From: an uncultured Selenomonadaceae bacterium
GTDB taxonomy: Bacteria > Bacillota > Negativicutes > Selenomonadales > Selenomonadaceae
Direction of reading: 5' to 3'
NCBI GenBank assembly: GCA_902782705.1
Contig: CACZOL010000061.1
Coordinates: 1 to 8,575, forward strand
Length of the DNA: 8,575 nt
Shown here: positions 1 to 6,057 of the stretch, one piece after another
How the letters are laid out: every line of letters starts with the position of its first letter
Position numbering within the stretch: position 1 is the stretch's first letter
Notes under the pieces: model-generated
Databases searched by the model: none
Seen by the model: only the letters and a program-made list of their open reading frames with translations
What the model was told of the DNA's origin: nothing
Position numbers and translations under genes: made by a program

Positions 1-443
1 ATCGCCTGGCTGCGCGAAAAGATGAACGAGTCAAGGCTGCCCGGCACAATCTCCGGCTCGTATCTCGGAAGATCCAAAAGTTCCTCCGCCATCCCTTTGA
101 GAAGCGCCGTGCGGTAAGGCTTGTACACAAAACGTGTTGCCCCGAGCAGCATCGCACGGCGGTTCAAATCTTCTTCCGGCGCGGCAGACAACATGATGAC
201 CGGCAAATCGCGAAACATCGGCGAAAGCCGCATGCGAATCAAGAGTTCCAGCCCGTCCATGCGCGGCATCATGAAATCGAGCACCACAAGCGCCGTGTCA
301 GGATTGCGCTGCAAAAACGCCAGCGCCTCCACGCCGTTCCCCGCCTCAAAAACCTTCGTCCAATCGCTCAAGCTCTGACGAAGCAGCGAGCGGCTCGCTT
401 CATCGTCCTCCACGATGAGGATCTTTTTCTCCTTGTTGTCCAC
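1..443 (-). CDS. Response regulator with N-terminal receiver (REC) domain, partial
   Basis: The 147 visible codons encode a phosphoacceptor receiver domain that would take phosphate from a sensor histidine kinase in the cytoplasm. Visible hallmarks are the acidic pocket E12-D13-D14 after strand ILIVEDD, the phosphoacceptor D56 in LDFMMPRMDG, the switch Ser S86 in IMLSAAP, the switch aromatic F105, and the conserved K108-P109 in VYKPY. All catalytic positions are intact. The start is a GTG at 443-441 preceded by GAGG at 454-451 with a 7-nt spacer; no better in-frame start is seen. The receiver ends near residue 122, and a linker of about 25 residues then runs off the window, so the output domain cannot be named. 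The gene is divergent from the chemoreceptor gene, with a palindrome 33-48 bp upstream of its start. Family assignment is certain; the output function is unknown. Confidence 0.9.
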   Translation of the reverse strand, partial: MDNKEKKILIVEDDEASRSLLRQSLSDWTKVFEAGNGVEALAFLQRNPDTALVVLDFMMPRMDGLELLIRMRLSPMFRDLPVIMLSAAPEEDLNRRAMLLGATRFVYKPYRTALLKGMAEELLDLPRYEPEIVPGSLDSFIFSRSQA

Positions 444-468
444 GTGCCCACCTCTTTCTGTACCTAGT

Positions 469-491
469 GTGCCGGCACGATGATCATCGTG
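469..491. promoter_or_regulatory. Overlapping perfect palindromes, candidate operator
   Basis: CACGATGATCATCGTG (476-491) is a perfect 16-bp palindrome. It overlaps a second perfect 10-bp palindrome, GTGCCGGCAC (469-478), sharing the triplet CAC. They lie 26-48 bp upstream of the response regulator GTG. There is no T-tract, so an intrinsic terminator is unlikely. The symmetry suits a dimeric DNA-binding protein, possibly the product of this locus, but that is inference. Confidence 0.4.
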
Positions 492-631
492 TCAGTACAC
501 CAGCGGCCATACGCGTCGATTCCTTTTCGACCGCCGACAGACTATTAAATGTCTATTCGACGTTCGTAAAAAAAAATCCTTCCCGCTCCGCAATTTTTTC
601 CGTGATTCCACATTTTCTTCTCCCGAATGGA

Positions 632-660
632 TTGCTTTTCAAAAGCGAATCTTCTATAAT
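632..660 (+). promoter_or_regulatory. Sigma-70-type promoter for the chemoreceptor gene
   Basis: TTGCTT (632-637) and a consensus TATAAT (655-660) are separated by exactly 17 bp. The expected transcription start is near 667, giving a leader of about 85 nt before the ATG at 752. It is the only good promoter match upstream of the gene. Confidence 0.8.
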
Positions 661-751
661 AGAATGACAAAATATCGTGCGGGCAAAAACAGGAAGCGGG
701 AAGGAGGTCTATCCCAACAAAAATCTGTCCCGCGGAAAGGAAAATTCAATT

Positions 752-2455
752 ATGAACAATGTAAAAGTAGCTTTTAAAATCCTGCTTCTCGTCGTAATTG
801 CTCTTGTCGGCATGGCCGTCATCGGGTTCCGTGGATGGACCGGACTGTCGAAAGCCGGCGACGATATGACCAACATGTATGAGAACAATCTGCGCGCCAT
901 CGCCCTCCTCGGCGACGAGATCGAGGCCATGCGCGTCATCCAGGTGCGTACCTATCAGGCGATCGCCGACCCGGCCCGTTACGCGGACGTCAAAAAGGGC
1001 GCGGACAAAAAGGTCGGGGACTACGAAAAGATTTGGGGCGACTATGAAAAGCTGGCGTCCTCCATGCCTGAGCTTGCCGGGCAGGTCGGTCAGTGCAAAG
1101 ACGCCTGGAAGAAATTCCGCGCCTCCTATGAGAGTACCATAAAGGCCGCAGAGTCGGGCAATACCGCCATCGGCCTCGCCGAGTACAACCGCAGCATGAA
1201 GCAGGCGACGGTGGACCTCCGCGACGGCCTCGCGAAGCTCCTGAAAGCCACCGAGGAAAAAGCGGCGGCCATCGACGCTCAGAACGACGAAGACAACGCG
1301 GCAGCCATTCTCTCGATGGTGATCATCACGGTCATCGCGGTCGTGCTGTTGCTTGTCCTTTCGATGATGCTGATCAAGGCGATTACGACGCCGCTGTCCG
1401 ACATGATCGACCTCGCGAACAAGCTGAAGGACGGCAACTTCCATCGCACGGGCGAGCGCACGACGCGCGGCGACGAGTTTGGCGACGCGCAGCGCGCTCT
1501 GTTTGATATGCGCGAGTCTCTGAACAAATTCATGAAAGACGTGGCTCAGTCCACGAGCCAGATTGCCGCGGCGGGCGAGGAGCTGACCGCGAATTCGTCC
1601 CAGACGGCGAAAGCGGCACTCCAGGTCGCGGAGAACGTCACCGAGGCGTCCTCGCAGGTCGCCGTACAGCAGGAAGCTGTCGACAGCGGCAAGGAGCGCA
1701 TCGACACCATCACGAGCGCCGTGGACGGCATTCGCGTCGAGGCGCAGCAGGTCGCGGAGAATTCCAATTCGGCGGCGCAGGAAGCAGCCAGCGGCAGCGG
1801 CGAAGTCGCGTCCTCCGTCGAGCAGATCAAGAACGTCGAGCACACCGTACAGGAGACGGCGGAACTCGTCGACAAGCTCGGCGAGCGCTCGAAAGAAATC
1901 GGCATGATCGTCGACACCATCGCGGGCATCGCGGGCCAGACGAACCTCTTGGCGCTGAACGCGGCCATCGAGGCGGCGCGCGCCGGCGAGCACGGCCGCG
2001 GCTTCGCAGTCGTCGCCGAGGAAGTCCGCAAACTCGCCGAACAGTCCCAGACGGCGGCGCAGCAAATTGCCGACCTGATCGGAGCGATCCAGAACGACAC
2101 CGGCAGCGCGGTAGCCGCGATGCAGGAAGGCCGCACGGCGGTCGTCGAAGGCGCCCAGTCTGTCGAAGCGCTGCGTGAAGTGTTCGACCATATCCAAAAC
2201 CTCATCGAGCAGGTCTCAGCGAAAGTCCAGGCTATGTCGGCGTCGGTTGCCGGCGTCGCGAAGGAAGCCGAAGGCGTTGCGCGCGAGATGCAGAATATCG
2301 ACGCCGGCGCGAAGCGCGTCGCCGACGAAATGCAGTCCGTCTCGGCGGCAGCGGAGGAACAATCCGCTTCTTCCGACGAGATCCTGTCCGCCAGCACGTC
2401 GCTTGCCAAGCTCGCGACGGAAATGGAAACCGGGCTGAAGAAGTTCCAGTTCTGA
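752..2455 (+). CDS. Methyl-accepting chemotaxis protein (transmembrane chemoreceptor)
   Basis: This 567-residue receptor senses an extracytoplasmic signal and controls a CheA kinase through CheW. In order: an N-terminal membrane helix (about 8-26), an all-helical extracytoplasmic sensor of about 155 residues compatible with a four-helix-bundle domain, a second membrane helix (about 185-210), a HAMP linker (about 211-263) and a long cytoplasmic coiled coil. The hairpin tip at about 390-425 carries the near-invariant sequence QTNLLALNAAIEAARAGE and then GRGFAVVAEEVRKLAEQS. The C-terminus is ...LKKFQF, with no NWETF-type CheR tether. The ATG at 752 was chosen because GGAAAGG lies just upstream (734-740) and a membrane helix follows directly. 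An in-frame GTG at 677 would add 25 hydrophilic residues and lacks a ribosome binding site. It is transcribed alone from a strong promoter, with a terminator 11 bp after the stop. The ligand cannot be predicted. Confidence 0.97.
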   Translation: MNNVKVAFKILLLVVIALVGMAVIGFRGWTGLSKAGDDMTNMYENNLRAIALLGDEIEAMRVIQVRTYQAIADPARYADVKKGADKKVGDYEKIWGDYEKLASSMPELAGQVGQCKDAWKKFRASYESTIKAAESGNTAIGLAEYNRSMKQATVDLRDGLAKLLKATEEKAAAIDAQNDEDNAAAILSMVIITVIAVVLLLVLSMMLIKAITTPLSDMIDLANKLKDGNFHRTGERTTRGDEFGDAQRALFDMRESLNKFMKDVAQSTSQIAAAGEELTANSSQTAKAALQVAENVTEASSQVAVQQEAVDSGKERIDTITSAVDGIRVEAQQVAENSNSAAQEAASGSGEVASSVEQIKNVEHTVQETAELVDKLGERSKEIGMIVDTIAGIAGQTNLLALNAAIEAARAGEHGRGFAVVAEEVRKLAEQSQTAAQQIADLIGAIQNDTGSAVAAMQEGRTAVVEGAQSVEALREVFDHIQNLIEQVSAKVQAMSASVAGVAKEAEGVAREMQNIDAGAKRVADEMQSVSAAAEEQSASSDEILSASTSLAKLATEMETGLKKFQF

Positions 2456-2466
2456 TATTTGCAGCA

Positions 2467-2501
2467 AAAAAATCGCAGTCGCTTAGCGACTGCGATTTTT
2501 T
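2467..2501 (+). terminator. Intrinsic terminator after the chemoreceptor gene
   Basis: A perfect 16-bp stem (2467-2482 with 2486-2501) closes a TTA loop. The core is ATCGCAGTCGC/GCGACTGCGAT, and the arm ends in six T residues. The matching A run on the left arm makes it potentially bidirectional. It starts 11 bp after the stop codon. Confidence 0.93.
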
Positions 2502-2544
2502 GATTTTATAACAAATTCCTAAAGCATTTTTAATATTTTTCGGT

Positions 2545-2550
2545 TATACT
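2545..2550 (+). promoter_or_regulatory. Possible -10 element for the exported-protein gene
   Basis: TATACT (2545-2550) lies in an AT-rich stretch 56 bp before the start at 2606 and just after the upstream terminator, so a promoter is expected here. No good -35 hexamer sits 16-18 bp upstream, hence the low confidence. Confidence 0.4.
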
Positions 2551-2591
2551 AAAAACACCTTCAAAAAGAATCCAATTCCGGTAAGAAAGTT

Positions 2592-2597
2592 AGGAGG
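2592..2597 (+). promoter_or_regulatory. Ribosome binding site deciding the start at 2606
   Basis: AGGAGG lies 8 nt before the ATG at 2606 but only 2 nt before the in-frame ATG at 2600. The spacing favours 2606, which also gives a classical signal peptide beginning MNKK. Confidence 0.8.
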
Positions 2598-2605
2598 AAA
2601 TGCCA

Positions 2606-3349
2606 ATGAACAAGAAACTATTCGCAGCGCTCGCGGCAGGCGGGCTTTTGATCGGCGCGAGCTTTTGCGGCGCGGCGCAGGCGCAGCCCGCAGGCGGCCA
2701 CGAAGGCGCGCCGATGGGCCACCATAGAATGGGGCACGGCCCGTGGCACATGAGCGACGAAGACGCCGCAGCCCGGGCGGCGGAAATGTTCGGCGTGGAC
2801 AAAGACGAAGTCGCCGCCTATCTGGCCGAAAATCCCCGCGCATTCCGTGAAATCTTCCCGTGCTCCATGATCGCGCGGACCAGCGGCCATTCTTTCGCGG
2901 AAGTCATGGCGCTCTACGAAGAACAGGGCGACTGGCGCTCCGTCGGCACATCGCTGGGCGTGACCCGCGAGATGATCCATGAAACGATGGGCGAGCTGAT
3001 GGCGGAACGCCTCGTCGACGAGAAGACGAATCTGACGAAAGAAGAGGCGCGAGCGCTGCTCCGCGAGGGCTACAACCCGCGCGACGTGCGCGCGGCGGGT
3101 ATCCTCGGCAAAGCGGCGGGGAAAAACGCCCGCGACATTCTCGCGCTGAAGAAAATCAACAACGGTTGGGACGACGTGGCGAAAGAGCTCGGACTCGACG
3201 CTTCCGTACTGCGCGAAGCTTTCCGCCCCGGCTGGATGATGGGCGGTCCCGGCATGGGCATGGGACGCGGCGGCATGAGAGGCCCCGGCATGGGACACGA
3301 CGAGCCGATTCCGGTCCCGCCGCCGCAGCCGCCGGCAGAAAAAGAATAA
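2606..3349 (+). CDS. Exported protein of unknown function with tandem helical modules and His/Met-rich ends
   Basis: The product is a 247-residue secreted protein that I cannot assign to a named family. Residues 1-26 are a Sec signal peptide (basic MNKK, hydrophobic core, AQA cleavage site). C21 is not in a lipobox, so a lipoprotein is unlikely. Mature residues 31-49 are rich in His and Met (5 His, 3 Met). Residues 62-128 and 140-206 align without gaps at a 78-residue offset: G94/G172, V100/I178, L103/L181, W110/W188, V113/V191 and L117-G118/L195-G196 are matched. Each module contains a helix-turn-helix-like W..V...LG(V/L) pattern, but the signal peptide argues against DNA binding. The tail (209-247) is Gly/Met-rich and then Pro-rich. 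It forms a single-gene unit between two terminators and converges with the radical SAM gene. A periplasmic metal-binding, chaperone or structural role is conceivable; none is shown. Confidence 0.88.
   Translation: MNKKLFAALAAGGLLIGASFCGAAQAQPAGGHEGAPMGHHRMGHGPWHMSDEDAAARAAEMFGVDKDEVAAYLAENPRAFREIFPCSMIARTSGHSFAEVMALYEEQGDWRSVGTSLGVTREMIHETMGELMAERLVDEKTNLTKEEARALLREGYNPRDVRAAGILGKAAGKNARDILALKKINNGWDDVAKELGLDASVLREAFRPGWMMGGPGMGMGRGGMRGPGMGHDEPIPVPPPQPPAEKE
2789..3223 (+). repeat. Protein-level tandem duplication (two modules, 78-residue period)
   Basis: The translated segments at 2789-2989 and 3023-3223 align gaplessly at a constant 78-residue offset. Conserved Gly, Trp, Leu and LG positions recur in the same order. 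The DNA copies have diverged, so this is an old internal duplication. Confidence 0.7.
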
Positions 3350-3360
3350 CGACGAAAAGG

Positions 3361-3394
3361 AAACACTGCATGGATTTCTCCATGCAGTGTTTTT
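3361..3394. terminator. Hairpin terminator between convergent genes
   Basis: A 14-bp perfect stem (3361-3374 with 3379-3392) has a TTTC loop and a core of ACACTGCATGG/CCATGCAGTGT. It runs into a T-tract (3390-3394) on the plus strand. It sits between the stop codons at 3349 (plus) and 3405 (minus). On the minus strand the hairpin is followed by a pyrimidine-rich TTTCCTTTTC, so it probably serves both genes. Confidence 0.88.
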
Positions 3395-3404
3395 ATTGGG
3401 CGAT

Positions 3405-4304
3405 TCAATATTTGTCGTGGTTGTAAACGTCCCAATCTTTCAGCTTTTTCAACTCGCCGATGCTGTAAGTGATATCCCGAAGCAATTGTTCCTTGTCCTC
3501 GGGCAGCGTCGCTTTCAGCGGCACATAGTTCGAGATGTGATTGCTGCGGAACAGACAGTGTTCGGTCGCGGGAAGGTCTACATGCTCGATCATCAGCTTC
3601 AGCTCTTCCATCAGCCCGGCGGGAGAAAGCGGCGTGAATTCGCCGCGCTCGAACTGCGCCTTGAGCTCGCTGCCCCGGTACAGCATCAGGCAGATGGCGC
3701 CGAGCATCGTCGGACGAATGGCGTTGATCGCTTTCGCCGTTTCCAGCGCATGACGTTCCGAGCCGTCCGCTCCGGCAATGCCGAGAATCACCATCATCGA
3801 GAGCTTCATCCCTGCGGCGATGACGCGCTGCCCGACCTCGATGGATTCTTTATCGTCGACGCCTTTGTTGATCTTCTTAAGCGTTTCCGCGTCGCCGGTC
3901 TCCATACCATAGTAAAGCAGCGTCAGTCCCGCTTCGCGGAGCCGGACCAGCTCCTCCGGCGACTTGCGCAAAATATCCTTCGGCGCGGCGTAAGACGATG
4001 CGCGCTCGAAATTCGGGAACACTTCATGCAATGTGGAGAGTACGCGAAGCAGGCGATCGGTGGAAAGCACCAACGCGTCGCCGTCCGCGAAGAACACACG
4101 GCGCACTTCTTTCGCGTTGTAGGCCTGGGCCATCGAAATCTGGCGCATGATCTGCTCGTCCGTCAGAACTTGAAACGGTACGCCGCGATACATATTGCAG
4201 TATGTGCATTTGTTGTGCGCGCAGCCGCGTGTCAGCCGCAGGATAAAGCTGTACGCCTCGCTGGGCGGGCGAAATACAGGGCTGTCATAATCGTCGAAAT
4301 ACAT
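3405..4304 (-). CDS. Radical SAM family protein with Cx4CxxC cluster motif
   Basis: This 299-residue cytoplasmic protein has a radical SAM TIM-barrel fold signature. Cysteines C28, C33 and C36 in GCAHNKCTYCNMY are the expected ligands of a [4Fe-4S] cluster that cleaves S-adenosylmethionine. The spacing is C-x4-C-x2-C rather than the canonical C-x3-C-x2-C. From memory, GC(S/A)HNKCT(F/Y)C is normal for a widespread, uncharacterised anaerobe family of this length. Further barrel motifs are FFADGDAL (71-78), APKDILRKSPEEL (107-119), the Gly/Glu SAM-binding strand YYGMETGD (131-138) and FRSNHISNY (252-260). There is no B12-binding or SPASM domain. The ATG at 4304 was chosen because AAGGAG (4318-4313) lies 8 nt upstream; an earlier start would add 11 residues without support. 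It has its own strong promoter. The substrate is unknown; labels such as coproporphyrinogen oxidase would be over-annotation. Confidence 0.93.
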   Translation of the reverse strand: MYFDDYDSPVFRPPSEAYSFILRLTRGCAHNKCTYCNMYRGVPFQVLTDEQIMRQISMAQAYNAKEVRRVFFADGDALVLSTDRLLRVLSTLHEVFPNFERASSYAAPKDILRKSPEELVRLREAGLTLLYYGMETGDAETLKKINKGVDDKESIEVGQRVIAAGMKLSMMVILGIAGADGSERHALETAKAINAIRPTMLGAICLMLYRGSELKAQFERGEFTPLSPAGLMEELKLMIEHVDLPATEHCLFRSNHISNYVPLKATLPEDKEQLLRDITYSIGELKKLKDWDVYNHDKY

Positions 4305-4377
4305 GGCGTCCACTCCTTTTGTCGTTTTATATATCATTTATTTATCGTAAGATTTTTTATCATTTGTTTTGATTATT

Positions 4378-4406
4378 ATAATACATAACGCCCTGCCGTT
4401 TGTCAA
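4378..4406 (-). promoter_or_regulatory. Sigma-70-type promoter for the radical SAM gene
   Basis: On the minus strand a consensus TTGACA (4406-4401) is followed after 17 bp by TATTAT (4383-4378). An overlapping TATAAT (4380-4375) would have a 20-bp spacer. The predicted transcription start is near 4371, giving a leader of about 67 nt. Confidence 0.8.
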
Positions 4407-4473
4407 TGCCCAAAGAAACACTGAAATAATCCCTTTCGGCAAGACCATAAATCGACTTATTCATTGTTTCCCC

Positions 4474-4511
4474 AAAAAATTACGCCATCGCAAAAAAGCT
4501 TGCGATGGCGT
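4474..4511 (-). terminator. Intrinsic terminator after the LCP gene
   Basis: A perfect 12-bp stem (4511-4500 with 4493-4482; ACGCCATCGCAA/TTGCGATGGCGT) closes a 6-nt loop. On the minus strand it is followed by AA and then six T (4479-4474). It begins 15 bp after the LCP stop codon. Between it and the radical SAM promoter (about 4407-4473) I see no further element. Confidence 0.88.
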
Positions 4512-4526
4512 TTGTATCGGTTTTAT

Positions 4527-5906
4527 TTAATTTCTTTTGCTTCTGCCCGTGCCCGCCGACGGGACGTTGCTGGGTCTCGGATTCGTCGGAGCGGCCGCCG
4601 GTTTCGTTGCCGACGGCTCGTCCCCGCTCTCGGTCTCCGCGGACGAGTCCTTCGTCTCCGTCTCATCCTGTGTGTCCTGCCGCTCGTCGCTGTCCGCCGC
4701 GCCCGTTCCCGTCGAGCGGGAAGACGGTCTTGACGGCACGGTCGGCCGTGTCGGTCGTTCGCCGTCCGAGCCTTTGCCCTGACGAATGGACGACGGCATC
4801 GTCACGGCGTCTCTGTCGCCTGTCATCGGCGGCTTCGTCCCTTCGCGCACAAGCCGTCCCAAAGTGGTGTCGTCCTCCGGCGCCTCGACGGCGTGCGAGG
4901 GAATCGACGCCTGATAAGCGGAAGCGTCGCGCTCCAATTCCTTCTTCGCATTATCGCTGAACGAAATGCCGAGCATGTCGGCTACGTCTTCGCGCGCTTC
5001 GTAAAGATCTGGAATCCAATAGCTGATCTCGTCGATATAGACCGGACGGCCCGCGACCATTTTCGTCTTGAGCCCGCCGAGCTGCGCTTCTTTCAGCGCG
5101 CCCGCAAGCTCCAGGCACTGACGGAAAGAAAGGTCCGTCTCCACGGAAGTCATGACTTCGCGGATGATGGCGGGAAGCCGGGGAATGATGGACGGCGACA
5201 GGACCTGGTCCATCACCGCCTGCATGAACTTCTGCTGTCGGCCGATGCGCCCGATATCGCCCTCCTCATCGCGATAGCGGACGTAGGTGATAGCCGTTTT
5301 GCCGTCCATGTGCTGCCAGCCCGGCTGAAGGTCGATGACGAGGCCGCCGTCGTCGTCCCATTCGTCCACGTAATACATCCTTTTTTCCACGTCGATGTCC
5401 ACGCCGCCGATGGCGTCAATGATGCGCTTGAACGCGGGAACCTTTACGAGCACATAATGCTCGACGGGCGTATCGAGGAATTCCTCGACGGTATCCTGTG
5501 TCAACTGGTGCCCGCCGAGAGAATAAGCGACGTTGATCTTATCGTAGCCGTAGCCCGGCACATGCACGCGGGTGTCCCGCGGAATGGAAAGCAGCGACGC
5601 GCTCTTTTTCTTCGGGTCGACGGTCGCTATCATCAACGTGTCGGAACGGCCGACGTCGTCGACCCGCTCGTCGACGCCCATGATCATGACCGTCGTTTTG
5701 TCTTTCGCGACAAGAAGCGTCTCCGTCTGGGCCGGCCGATTTTCCGGCCGAAACCGATGCGGCTTATCAAACAGGCTCGACGAGGCAAAATACGTGCCGG
5801 CGCCGACGCCTACCGCCAGGAACAGCAATGCCAGCGCCCACAGCCAGTAGGCGTGGTCGTTCTTCTTTCTGTGCGCCGCTTTATGAGGTGTTTTCTTTTT
5901 GCTCAA
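4527..5906 (-). CDS. LCP (LytR-CpsA-Psr) family cell-envelope polymer transferase
   Basis: This 459-residue membrane-anchored protein belongs to the family that moves anionic glycopolymers from lipid carriers onto peptidoglycan outside the cytoplasmic membrane. A basic cytoplasmic N-terminus is followed by one membrane helix (about 19-41). The LCP domain (about 70-235) shows the family's charged active-site residues: R87 and D89 in GRSDT, R110-D111 in SIPRD, K123 in DKIN, R210 and R212 in YVRYR, then GDIGR and R223-Q224-Q225. A second extracellular part (about 236-335) precedes a tail of about 120 residues rich in Pro, Ser, Thr, Asp and Glu. The start is TTG at 5906 with AAAGGAAG 7 nt upstream; the open frame continues upstream but only as an overlap with tolC. 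It is bounded by terminators on both sides. I find no clear promoter in the 106-bp gap before the tolC terminator. The polymer substrate in a diderm host is unknown. Confidence 0.94.
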   Translation of the reverse strand: MSKKKTPHKAAHRKKNDHAYWLWALALLFLAVGVGAGTYFASSSLFDKPHRFRPENRPAQTETLLVAKDKTTVMIMGVDERVDDVGRSDTLMIATVDPKKKSASLLSIPRDTRVHVPGYGYDKINVAYSLGGHQLTQDTVEEFLDTPVEHYVLVKVPAFKRIIDAIGGVDIDVEKRMYYVDEWDDDGGLVIDLQPGWQHMDGKTAITYVRYRDEEGDIGRIGRQQKFMQAVMDQVLSPSIIPRLPAIIREVMTSVETDLSFRQCLELAGALKEAQLGGLKTKMVAGRPVYIDEISYWIPDLYEAREDVADMLGISFSDNAKKELERDASAYQASIPSHAVEAPEDDTTLGRLVREGTKPPMTGDRDAVTMPSSIRQGKGSDGERPTRPTVPSRPSSRSTGTGAADSDERQDTQDETETKDSSAETESGDEPSATKPAAAPTNPRPSNVPSAGTGRSKRN

Positions 5907-5913
5907 AACAGTT

Positions 5914-5921
5914 CTTCCTTT
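5914..5921 (-). promoter_or_regulatory. Ribosome binding site deciding a TTG start for the LCP gene
   Basis: AAAGGAAG (5921-5914, minus strand) lies 7 nt before TTG (5906-5904). That start gives MSKKK followed by a membrane helix. There is no in-frame ATG between the tolC terminator and this point, so TTG is the best-supported start. Confidence 0.8.
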
Positions 5922-6004
5922 ACGATATGAAGATATACAAAAAAGCGCCGAAACGCCTTCCAAATGACCGTCCCTATTGTGCCACTCCTTCCTAAAAAAA
6001 GACT

Positions 6005-6045
6005 GAAAGAAAAGAGCGGAGCATTCAGCCGGAATGCCCCGCTCT
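6005..6045 (-). terminator. Intrinsic terminator after tolC
   Basis: The stem pairs 6013-6019 with 6039-6045 (AGAGCGG/CCGCTCT) and 6021-6026 with 6032-6037 (GCATTC/GAATGC), with one A-C mismatch and a 5-nt loop. On the minus strand it is followed by a T-rich tract TTTCTTTC. It starts 12 bp after the tolC stop codon and separates tolC from the LCP gene. Confidence 0.82.
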
Positions 6046-6057
6046 CTCGTTTGTCGT

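Larger units (their letters stand above)
444..751. other. Divergent intergenic region between response regulator and chemoreceptor gene
   Basis: This stretch of about 300 bp holds no convincing gene. It contains the response regulator ribosome binding site, two overlapping palindromes (469-491), a nine-A run (568-576), a strong plus-strand promoter (632-660) and a leader of about 85 nt before the chemoreceptor ATG. I found no convincing minus-strand promoter for the response regulator. The most AT-rich minus-strand candidate, around 543-548, lacks a recognisable -35 box. The short plus-strand reading frame at 467-667 has no ribosome binding site and no recognisable protein character. Confidence 0.7.

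Noticed and set aside
467..667. Small plus-strand open frame in the divergent region
   Set aside because: It runs through the palindromes and the promoter, lacks a ribosome binding site and shows no protein-like features.
677..751. In-frame GTG start 25 codons upstream of the chemoreceptor ATG
   Set aside because: There is no ribosome binding site before 677 and it lies only about 10 nt after the predicted transcription start. The ATG at 752 gives the usual chemoreceptor N-terminus.
746..2197. Long minus-strand open frame opposite the chemoreceptor gene
   Set aside because: Its composition is Arg/Leu/Asp-rich, without domain character, promoter or ribosome binding site. The plus-strand frame is an unmistakable chemoreceptor. 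It is a shadow of GC-rich coding DNA.
2663..2668. Lipoprotein signal at C21 of the exported protein
   Set aside because: The residues before the cysteine (A-S-F) do not fit a lipobox, whereas an AQA signal peptidase I site follows.
3387..4388. 333-codon plus-strand open frame
   Set aside because: It is antisense to the radical SAM gene, begins inside the terminator hairpin, and its protein has shadow-type composition (many Arg/His) with no motif.
5922..6004. Possible promoter for the LCP gene
   Set aside because: TATATC-like -10 candidates exist around 5930-5940 (minus strand), but none has a -35 hexamer at 16-18 bp, so no promoter is called.
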